Assembly (NCBI GenBank): GCA_036520315.1 | Contig: DATDJZ010000162.1 | Span: 1-5,479, forward strand | Length of the DNA: 5,479 nt | Direction of reading: 5' to 3' | From: DASUPK01 sp036520315 | GTDB taxonomy: Bacteria; Actinomycetota; Thermoleophilia; Solirubrobacterales; 70-9 | In this document: one piece after another, positions 1 through 5,176 of the stretch | How positions within the stretch are numbered: position 1 is the stretch's first letter | How the letters are laid out: each line of letters starts with the position of its first letter | Program-made: the position numbers and the translations under genes | The notes under the pieces: model-generated | What the model saw: the letters and a program-made list of their open reading frames with translations, nothing else | Told to the model about the DNA's origin: nothing | The model's database searches: none

Positions 1-369
1 TTCCTGATCCACGACCGTGACAGCAAGTTCACCCGAGCCTTCGACGACCTCTGGCACGGGCTCGGCGCTGAGGTCATCCTCACGCCGATCCAGGCTCCGA
101 ACGCTAACGCCGTCGCCGAGCGCTGGGTTGGCACCGTGCGCCAGGAGTGCCTGGACCACCTCCTGATCGCTGGGCGTCGGCAGCTTCTTCGCGTCCTGCG
201 CGTCTACGTCGAGCACTACAATCGCCATCGTCCCCACCGTGGCCTCGGCTTGTTGGCCCCTGAGCCGTCGGAGTGCTGCGAACTGGCGGACCCGTCAGCC
301 GCAGCGTGGCAACTCCACCGCCGTGACGTCCTCGGCGGCCTCATCCACGAATACGAACGTGCAGCATGA
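1..369 (+). CDS. DDE (rve) integrase-core transposase, 5' end outside window
   Basis: C-terminal 122 residues of an IS transposase, open from base 1 to the TGA at 367-369. It would cut and join the ends of its own element. The retained part of the RNase H-like catalytic core shows HDRDSKFT (second catalytic Asp at visible residue 5 or 7) and NANAVAERWVGT, with the catalytic Glu at visible residue 40. This spacing of about 34 residues fits a DD(35)E enzyme. It is followed by the C-terminal signature HYNRHRPHRGLGL, typical of IS3/IS481-like transposases. The first catalytic Asp and the DNA-binding N-terminus lie left of the window. An in-frame GTG at 136 is internal to the catalytic core and is not a credible start. 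No stop or frameshift is visible, so this copy may be intact. The exact IS family (IS3, IS481 or a related actinobacterial group) cannot be settled from this half. Confidence 0.88.
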   Translation, partial: FLIHDRDSKFTRAFDDLWHGLGAEVILTPIQAPNANAVAERWVGTVRQECLDHLLIAGRRQLLRVLRVYVEHYNRHRPHRGLGLLAPEPSECCELADPSAAAWQLHRRDVLGGLIHEYERAA

Positions 370-377
370 CAACCGAC

Positions 378-444
378 CGACTTCTGGCACCCCACGCGGC
401 CAGACCGGCTGGTCACCAGCACCATCGACTTCTGGCACCCCACG
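378..444. repeat. pair of 19-bp direct repeats beyond the rve transposase, with a palindrome between them
   Basis: CGACTTCTGGCACCCCACG occurs identically at 378-396 and 426-444, a 48-base period. The spacer contains the 13-base palindrome GCTGGTCACCAGC at 408-420. The pair starts 9 bases after the transposase stop. The likely reading is repeated transposase-binding sites at the right end of the element, one of which may be the terminal repeat. The matching left end lies outside the window, so the exact tip cannot be fixed. Confidence 0.6.
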
Positions 445-667
445 GGTCGTTTTGCCTGGTAGATGGCATGGTTTCAGGCAGGAGGGAGCAGCGCGGGCGG
501 CGTTGGAGCCTGGGGATGCTGGCTGGCGTGCTGGTGGTGTGCGACCGCACCGGTGGTGGCCGTGCGGTGAGGTGGGCACGACGCGCCGAGGCATGGTGGA
601 TCGGCAGGCCACCACACTGATGTAGGCGGGTCGGGACCGCAGGTCGGCGATCCGCAGGAAGGTGCCC
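445..667. other. intergenic segment without recognisable gene
   Basis: This segment lies between the end of the rve-type element and the proposed right end of the IS110 element. The reading frames that cross it on either strand have no family signature, no good ribosome binding site and low-complexity Arg/Pro/Ala/Gly composition, as expected of chance frames in G+C-rich DNA. It contains an 8-base inverted repeat (553-560 with 608-615) and a 7-base direct repeat CCGCAGG (637-643 and 652-658). It may be host sequence that once followed the debranching-enzyme gene, or debris from older insertions. Confidence 0.4.
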
Positions 668-676
668 CTGACTAGG
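668..676. repeat. candidate right-end core repeat of the IS110 element
   Basis: CTGACTAGG matches 1985-1993 exactly and in the same orientation. It sits 131 bases past the transposase stop. Immediately inside it lies the near-palindrome GCCGGCC-T-GGCCGGC at 683-697. A 9-base match could be chance, so the call rests on its position at both edges of the element. Confidence 0.5.
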
Positions 677-807
677 AACGCGGCCGGCCTGGCCGGCGCG
701 CATAGTACCTTCGGGGTCGGTCCTGCGACGGTGGCGCCCCGGCGCGTCGTGACGATCGGTGCACCTGCAGGTCCGATCACCAGCAGGTGCAGGGGTGGTC
801 GCATGGT
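677..807 (-). other. IS110 downstream non-coding end with strong hairpin; candidate guide-RNA region
   Basis: No coding frame fits this stretch. The arms TGCACCTGC (760-768) and GCAGGTGCA (783-791) pair perfectly over 9 bases. After an A/A mismatch, GGT (770-772) pairs with ACC (779-781), leaving a 6-base loop. A second perfect stem, GCCGGCC-T-GGCCGGC, lies at 683-697 near the outer end. IS110-family elements carry a structured non-coding RNA (bridge or seeker RNA) that pairs with target and donor DNA, and in the IS1111 subgroup it lies downstream of the transposase. The location and folding fit that role, but no guide loop was matched to flanking DNA. A plain transcription terminator is less likely because no T-run follows the hairpin. 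Confidence 0.35.
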
Positions 808-1902
808 TCAGGCGGTCATCTCGGCCCACAGGAACCCGGCGAGTTCGCGGGCGATGGCGGCCACCAGCACGTTGGTGGAGGTCTTGCGGGCGGCCAGACG
901 GCGGAACCGGCCGCACAGGCGTAGCTGCGCGGCCCACGCCCGCGCGATCACCTGTGGGTCCAGGCCTTGGTGGCGGCGGGCGATCTGGACACCGACGCCG
1001 GGCCGGTGCTGGTAGGACCAGGCCGACTCGATCAGCTGGGCGCGCAGGTGGGCGTTGCCGGCCTTGGTGAGGTGCCCGCGCCAGGTCCGCTGGCCGCTGG
1101 AGTACTCGCTGGGCACCAGCCCACAGAAGCCCATGAAGGCGCTCGCACGCGGGAACCGGCGCCAGTCGCCGACATCGGCGGCCAGGGTGAGCTCGCCCAG
1201 CCGAGTAATGCCTCGGTAGGGGCTCAAGCGGGCGACCTGCTCGGCAAACGGCGGGCGGGCAGACCAGCCGGCAAGGTCACCCTCGATCGCGTCCAGCTGG
1301 GCGTCGCGGCTTTGCAGCACCGCCCGGTAGTGGGCGTAGGTGGCGGCCAGGGCGGCTCGTCGAAGTGCTGACCCCCCAGCCAGCGCTCGTGCGCTTGGGT
1401 CCAGGGGTTGCCACCCCGCCAGATGCACCCGTGGCGCAGCAGGAACTTGGAGAGGCGGTGCCGCGCGCGGGTACGGTCAGCCACCATGTCGGCCCGGGTG
1501 CGGCACAGGTCCCGCACCGCTTCCTCAGCCAGGGTGGGGATACGGATCGCGACCAGCTCGCCGGCGCGGTGCAGCCGGGCCAGCCGCCGGCACTCACGCT
1601 TGTCGGTCTTGACCTTGTCACCGGGCGCGGTAGGGATCAGCGATGGGGCGATCACCTGGCAGCTAACCCCCATGCGGTGCAACAGCCGGGCCAGCTCGAA
1701 CCCGGTCGGGCCGGCCTCATAGCAGGCTCGCAGCCGGCCGGGGTCGCCCAGGCGGCCAACGAGCCTGCGCACCGAGGGCTCATCGTGGGGATCCGGTCGA
1801 CCTCGGGGATCTGCTGGTCAGGCTCCAGGACCCCACCGAGATCGTGTCCTTGTGGACGTCTAACCCGAGATGAATGGGTGCAAGATGCGAGACACTGGCC
1901 AC
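808..1902 (-). pseudogene. IS110-family DEDD transposase, interrupted by three one-base deletions
   Basis: This recombinase excises and inserts its element, guided by an element-encoded RNA. The start is GTG at 1902, preceded six bases upstream by GAAGGAG. Three frame changes, each curable by one base, lie at 1831-1834 (CCCC), 1787-1790 (GGGG) and about 1350-1352 (GGG), plus-strand bases. Repaired, the protein is about 365 aa, normal for the family. The RuvC-like N-terminal domain shows LGLDVHKD (Asp15), CYEAGPTGF (Glu63) and KTDKRECRRLARL (Asp101, Glu104). The last position is normally Asp. A helical middle region follows, then the C-terminal Transposase_20 domain with GLVPSEYSSG (candidate catalytic Ser at about 269-270) and RGHLTKAGNAHLR. 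The stop is TGA at 808-810. All parts are present in order, so the damage is recent or is a sequence error. Programmed frameshifting is unlikely, since three separate events would be needed. Confidence 0.9.
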
Positions 1903-1978
1903 GGCCGGCTCCTTCCGTATGTTGGCTCCGCCCGCCCAGTGTGGGTAACCCACGCAGATGCGGACCGGAGCCGGCCGT
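1901..1978 (-). promoter_or_regulatory. fold-back leader sequestering the transposase ribosome binding site
   Basis: ACGGCCGGCTCC at 1901-1912 is the exact reverse complement of GGAGCCGGCCGT at 1967-1978. Inside this 12-base stem, 1915-1920 can pair with 1958-1963 (one G-U), and GTGGG/CCCAC at 1941-1953 forms a small hairpin with a 3-base loop. As minus-strand RNA, the inner arm covers the GGAG of the ribosome binding site and the first two bases of the GTG start, so translation should be hindered when the whole leader is transcribed. Fold-back structures that silence read-through transcripts are known in other IS families such as IS10 and IS200. Here the role is inferred from sequence alone. 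The same structure could instead be part of an element-encoded guide RNA. Confidence 0.55.
1909..1915 (-). promoter_or_regulatory. ribosome binding site deciding the GTG start of the IS110 transposase
   Basis: GAAGGAG on the minus strand lies six bases before GTG 1902. It favours this start over the upstream in-frame ATG at 1983, which would add 27 residues with no family similarity. The GGAG core lies inside one arm of the 12-base inverted repeat at 1901-1978. Confidence 0.7.
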
Positions 1979-1984
1979 TCCATG

Positions 1985-1993
1985 CTGACTAGG
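1985..1993. repeat. candidate left-end core repeat of the IS110 element, overlapping the hydrolase stop codon
   Basis: CTGACTAGG is the second copy of the 668-676 repeat. It lies 82 bases upstream of the transposase start. On the minus strand it contains the TAG that ends the debranching-enzyme-like gene (1989-1991), so insertion either targeted this stop or supplied it. Confidence 0.5.
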
Positions 1994-4067
1994 CCCCGAA
2001 CCGCGCTGCGTGCGGGCGGAGTGCCTCGAGTAGATCACGGCCCCGAGCAAACGCGTCGACCCGGCCCCAGCGTCCGGGAATGTCGAGCAGCGCGAGGAGG
2101 CCGATGCTCTGCGGGAGCGCCGGATCGACGATTAAGTGGTCCCCAACGGGCTCGAGACCCAGCATCGTACGGAGCAGGAGCAGCGGCGTCCCCGTGGACC
2201 AGGCCTGCGGGCTGCACGCGGTCGGGTACTGCACGGGGTACTTCGTCAGTCCGCGCTCGTAGCCGCCGAATGCCTCCGGGAGCCGACCGTCGAAGAACTC
2301 CGCCGCATCGAGGATTCCCGCAGCGATCTGCGCTGCCTCCTCCTTGAAGCCGTAGTTCCGCAAGCCCCACGCGATAAAGGAGCAGTCGAACGGCCACACC
2401 GTGCCGACGTGGTAGCCGATCGGGTTGTACCGTCCCTCGCCCTCGGCGAGCGTGCGAACGCCCCAGCCAGAGAAGAGCCGAGGGCCCATCAGGTGGCGGA
2501 CGACGGCCTTCGCCTTCGACTTGTCGACGATGCCGCTCCAAAGCAGATGGCCGTTGTTCGAGGACAGCGCGTCGGCCTGCTTTCCCTCGTTGTCGAGCGC
2601 GAGGGCGAAGAACTCCCGGTCTGCGACCCAGAAGTCTTGGTTGAAGCGGCTCTTGAGGTCGGCCGCTTGCCGCTCCAGGGCCTCGGCGAGCACGGGGTCC
2701 TTCCAGACCAGCCGTGCCAGGCGGGCGCCGCGCATCTTCGCGTCGTAGGCATAGCCCTGCAGCTCGCACGTCGCCCGCGGGAAGCCGGGCAGGCGTCCGT
2801 CGTGGTACGAGATCGAGTCCCAGGAGTCCTTCCAGCACTGGTTCTCGAGACCGGTTTCTTCGTTGCGGCGCTGGTACGAGACATAACCGTTGCCCATCAG
2901 GTCGGCGTACTCGTCGATCCAGCGGAGGGCGGCTCTTGCCTCGTCCTCGAGGTCGCGAACGAGCTTCCGGTCGCCGGTCCACCGCTCGTACTCGTCGAGC
3001 AGGACGACGTAGAGCGGCGTCGCGTCGGCGTTCCCGTAATACGGGCTGTGCGGGCGCTCCTCAAAGGCGGTCATCTCGCCGTAGCGCATTTCGTGCAGGA
3101 TCCGACCCGGATCCTCGTCGCGGAAGTCGTCGACACGCGTTCCCTGCCAGGCGCCCAGCGCCTTCAGCGTCGTCGCCGCCAGCTCCGGCGTGAACGGAAG
3201 CGCCTGCAGGCTCGTGAAGATGCTGTCGCGGCCGAACATCGTCATGAACCAGGGCAGGCCGGCGGCGGGCAGGCTCTTGCCGCCTCCGACCACGGGGGGC
3301 GAGAAGCGCAGCGCCGCCAGGTCGACGAGGCTTCGGCGGTACGTGGCGTTCAGCGAGTCCGAATCGGACTCGAGACGGGGCGTGTCGGCGAGCCACCGCT
3401 CGAGACTGCGCTGCATGTTCGGTCGTGCTCGCCGCTCGCCGCGCTCGTACTTCGGCCGGGCGCGTGTTCCGCCGGGGCCGGCGGCGGCCACCACGTCGAG
3501 GTCGGTCGTCCAGGAACCGTGGCCGGCGACGTCCACCTCGAACGTCAGTCCTCGTTCGTCTATGCGCGCCGGCGCCGACGCCGAGATCGCGGTCTGGCGC
3601 TTGTAGGTGTCGCGCTCGTAGGTCAGCAGCAGCCGTCGCTTGTCCACGCTCGTCGAGTACTTGCCCTTCTTCTTGAGCCCGTCCTTCACCTCGAAGAGGT
3701 CGGCGAAGTCGCTCGCGGCCTCGACGCGGACGGTCAGCTCCACCGGTTCGGCGTCGTGGTTGAGGATCGTGAGCTCCTCATGGAATCCGTCGCCGACGGC
3801 ACGTCGCCGGATCACCAATAGCTTCGCGTCGACGTAGACCGTGCCCGTCCCGGGCACGAGGAAGAACCGGGACTCGAAGTACTGGAGGTCGTCGATGGAG
3901 AGCGGGTTCAACCTCTGACCGTCCACGGTGAGGATCCACGTGGAGAGGAAGCGGGTGTCGAACGAGAAGAGGCCGGTCGGGTCGGTGAGTGAGGCCTCGA
4001 TGTCGCCGCGCAAGTCGCTGACGACGAAGGTGTTGCCGTCGAGGATTTTGACGAGACGGTCGGTCAT
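1989..4067 (-). CDS. glycogen debranching enzyme-like hydrolase (GDE N-terminal domain + amylo-alpha-1,6-glucosidase-like domain)
   Basis: The 692-aa protein is intact and probably cytoplasmic, with no signal peptide or membrane segment. Residues about 10-200 form the beta-rich N-terminal domain (GDE_N_bis type), with GDIEASLTDPTGLFSFDTRF near its start. Residues about 235-672 form an (alpha/alpha)6-barrel glucosidase of the amylo-alpha-1,6-glucosidase/COG3408 type. Its signatures are GLPWFMTMFGRDSIF (271-284), ENQCWKDSWDSI (408-419), YNPIGYHVGTVWPFD (547-561), LPEAFGG (596-602) and YPVQYPTACSPQAWS (610-624). Asp414 and Glu598 are the likely catalytic acids, by analogy only. The family cleaves alpha-linked branches in glycogen-like or other glucans; the actual substrate is unknown. 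ATG 4067 has GGGGAGGGA at 4071-4079 and overlaps the upstream SCP2-like gene by ATGA, so the two are probably translationally coupled. The IS110 element abuts its 3' end, and the last 15-20 residues may be altered. Confidence 0.88.
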   Translation of the reverse strand: MTDRLVKILDGNTFVVSDLRGDIEASLTDPTGLFSFDTRFLSTWILTVDGQRLNPLSIDDLQYFESRFFLVPGTGTVYVDAKLLVIRRRAVGDGFHEELTILNHDAEPVELTVRVEAASDFADLFEVKDGLKKKGKYSTSVDKRRLLLTYERDTYKRQTAISASAPARIDERGLTFEVDVAGHGSWTTDLDVVAAAGPGGTRARPKYERGERRARPNMQRSLERWLADTPRLESDSDSLNATYRRSLVDLAALRFSPPVVGGGKSLPAAGLPWFMTMFGRDSIFTSLQALPFTPELAATTLKALGAWQGTRVDDFRDEDPGRILHEMRYGEMTAFEERPHSPYYGNADATPLYVVLLDEYERWTGDRKLVRDLEDEARAALRWIDEYADLMGNGYVSYQRRNEETGLENQCWKDSWDSISYHDGRLPGFPRATCELQGYAYDAKMRGARLARLVWKDPVLAEALERQAADLKSRFNQDFWVADREFFALALDNEGKQADALSSNNGHLLWSGIVDKSKAKAVVRHLMGPRLFSGWGVRTLAEGEGRYNPIGYHVGTVWPFDCSFIAWGLRNYGFKEEAAQIAAGILDAAEFFDGRLPEAFGGYERGLTKYPVQYPTACSPQAWSTGTPLLLLRTMLGLEPVGDHLIVDPALPQSIGLLALLDIPGRWGRVDAFARGRDLLEALRPHAARFGA

Positions 4068-4402
4068 GACTCCCTCCCCGGCGCCGGAGAGAGGCGGCGG
4101 ATGAGCACGAGCAGCTCGGGGTCGCCTTCGATGCCTATCGCGCCCCGCAGCAGGGCGGCGACCGGATTCATCTCACCGCTGGCGATGCCGTCGAAGACGG
4201 AGGTTTCCGCGCGCACGACGCAGTCGGCCTTGGCGTTCTTGTGCGACACCGCGATGTCGCCTTTGTCGATCGCGACGTGCCAGCGGTTCGTCTGCTTACC
4301 GTTTGTGAGGTCGAAGCGCAGCGAGGCTTTCACCTTCTTGAGCCGAGGCTCGTGACCGAGCGCTTTCAAGCCTTCGAAGAATCTCGTGGTCGTGTCGGTC
4401 AT
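4064..4402 (-). CDS. SCP2 (sterol carrier protein-like) domain protein, small
   Basis: A 112-aa single-domain protein resembling the SCP2 sterol-transfer family: RFFEGLKALGHEPRLKKVKA (7-26), RFDLTNGKQTNRWHVAIDKGD (hydrophobic beta strands), then a C-terminal helix with GEMNPVAALLRGAIGIEGDPEL. The fold normally forms a hydrophobic tunnel that binds lipids or other apolar ligands; the ligand here is unknown. The length matches a stand-alone SCP2 domain, with no targeting signal or membrane segment. ATG 4402 is preceded by GAGGAGGG (4406-4413). Both ends overlap neighbours by ATGA: its start lies in the stop of the MMPL fragment and its stop in the start of the hydrolase. The downstream overlap looks native. 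The upstream one may come from the deletion that shortened the MMPL gene. Recognition of the family is by motif pattern, fairly sure. Confidence 0.8.
   Translation of the reverse strand: MTDTTTRFFEGLKALGHEPRLKKVKASLRFDLTNGKQTNRWHVAIDKGDIAVSHKNAKADCVVRAETSVFDGIASGEMNPVAALLRGAIGIEGDPELLVLIRRLSPAPGRES
4071..4079 (-). promoter_or_regulatory. ribosome binding site of the debranching-enzyme-like gene
   Basis: GGGGAGGGA on the minus strand lies three bases before ATG 4067. It is embedded in the last codons of the SCP2-like gene. It supports the ATGA-overlap start over any internal start. Confidence 0.75.
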
Positions 4403-4968
4403 GTTCCCTCCTCGACCGTCGCGACACCGACGATCAGCTCGCCGCTCGAGGACGCGTCCGCTCTGTCGACGACGATCGCCGCGTCCCCGGTGAGACCGGC
4501 CACCAGGCCGGTGCCCGCGAACAGCGGCGCCGCCCGCTCGCGCAGCGCGCCGACCGCGTCCTGGACGCGCTCGTCCCGGGAATCACCCGAGAAGGCGACC
4601 TGCACCAGTTGCACCCGGCCGTTCGGCGAGACCTGCTCCGGACCGCTCACGACCTCTAGCACACCCGGGATGCGCGCCTTTCCGAGCTCGCCAGCGATCG
4701 TTGCGAGCTTGCTCTGGTCGGCCCGGGTCGTTCGCCGCGATCTTCGCGCCTGGCCACGAACATCGCCGAGGACGCTGGGGCGTGCGGGAACGCGGCCGTG
4801 GCGACCTCGTCCGCCTTCACCGACTCGTAGCTGTCCGGCAGGAAGCTCGTCTGGTCCGAGTTCACCTGGAGCGCGGGCGCAAACGGCACGATCAGAGCTG
4901 CAACGACGACCCACCGCGATGACCCACCATGGGTGATGCGCGACTGCGTGACCCAGCTTCGCGAACAT
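4399..4968 (-). pseudogene. MMPL/RND-family exporter, N-terminal fragment with two frame changes
   Basis: MMPL proteins are inner-membrane, proton-driven exporters of lipids and other hydrophobic compounds, usually 700 aa or more. Here only about 190 residues remain. The fragment begins MFAKLGHAVAHHPWWVIAV, continues after a frame change near 4910-4915 (one base gained or two lost) into the first membrane segment WVVVAALIVPFAPAL, and then into the extracytoplasmic porter domain (VNSDQTSFLPDSYESVKADE). A second frame change (one base lost) lies in the CCCGGG at 4722-4727. The rest reads ADQSKLATIAGELGKARIPG to LTGDAAIVVDRADA and LIVGVATV, where the second membrane segment should begin. It then stops with EEGT, overlapping the SCP2-like start by ATGA. 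The remaining 11 or so membrane segments are absent. ATG 4968 is preferred over ATG 4974 because GGAGG (4976-4980) is seven bases before the former and one before the latter. Confidence 0.82.
4406..4413 (-). promoter_or_regulatory. ribosome binding site of the SCP2-like gene
   Basis: GAGGAGGG on the minus strand ends three bases before ATG 4402 and fixes that start. The same bases encode the last residues (EEG) of the shortened MMPL frame, which marks the seam between the two genes. Confidence 0.75.
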
Positions 4969-4975
4969 CGCCATG

Positions 4976-4980
4976 CCTCC
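4976..4980 (-). promoter_or_regulatory. ribosome binding site of the MMPL fragment
   Basis: GGAGG on the minus strand is seven bases upstream of ATG 4968. It also lies one base upstream of ATG 4974, which is too close for normal initiation. Confidence 0.55.
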
Positions 4981-5176
4981 GTTGCTTCTCTCGACCGGAG
5001 ACTCTCGCGCGTTGCTGCCACGCCTCTGCCACGCGGCGGGCGGCCGCTGCCGCGACCGGCTGCGCGGCGTGGTCAGAAGGGGCTGTCGACGCGGCGGAGG
5101 CGAACAAGAGAGAGGCGCGTCACCGGGGCCTTCGAAGTAGCGGGGGCGCGTATGAACGACTTCCTGCGCGAACGGG

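Larger units (their letters stand above)
668..1993 (-). mobile_element. IS110/IS1111-family insertion sequence, about 1.3 kb
   Basis: The element contains one DEDD-type transposase gene (808-1902) flanked by structured non-coding ends of about 131 bases downstream and about 82 bases upstream. CTGACTAGG at both 668-676 and 1985-1993 gives a span of 1326 bases, a usual size for the family. IS110 elements are bounded by short direct core repeats rather than long terminal inverted repeats, so a 9-base repeat at both edges fits. There is also an imperfect inverted similarity near the ends: GGAACGCGGCCGGC reading inward from 675 and GGAACGGCCGGC reading inward from 1981. Subterminal inverted repeats and a longer downstream non-coding end point to the IS1111 subgroup. 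The boundaries are inferred from these repeats only. The transposase frame is broken, so this copy is probably immobile as sequenced. Confidence 0.7.

Noticed and set aside
760..791. Hairpin read as a rho-independent terminator of the IS110 transposase
   Set aside because: The stem is strong, but no T-run follows on the minus strand, so a guide-RNA or end-structure role is at least as likely.
295..937. Overlapping minus-strand open frames (295-804 and 413-937)
   Set aside because: They cross the ends of two different mobile elements and the 3' end of the transposase gene, show no domain, and lack a good ribosome binding site.
1224..1902. Programmed ribosomal frameshifting in the IS110 transposase
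   Set aside because: Three separate shifts would be needed, the runs are short, and IS110-family transposases are normally made from a single frame.
1365..1988. Open frame of about 207 codons on the plus strand
   Set aside because: It is antisense to the IS110 transposase, with low-complexity Pro/Ala/Arg composition and no recognisable domain.
2136..3821. Open frame of 561 codons on the plus strand
   Set aside because: It lies wholly antisense to the intact hydrolase gene, has no family signature, and is of the kind routinely opened by third-position G/C bias in high-GC genes.
4241..4936. Open frame of 231 codons on the plus strand
   Set aside because: It is antisense to the SCP2-like gene and the MMPL fragment, without domain or ribosome binding site support.
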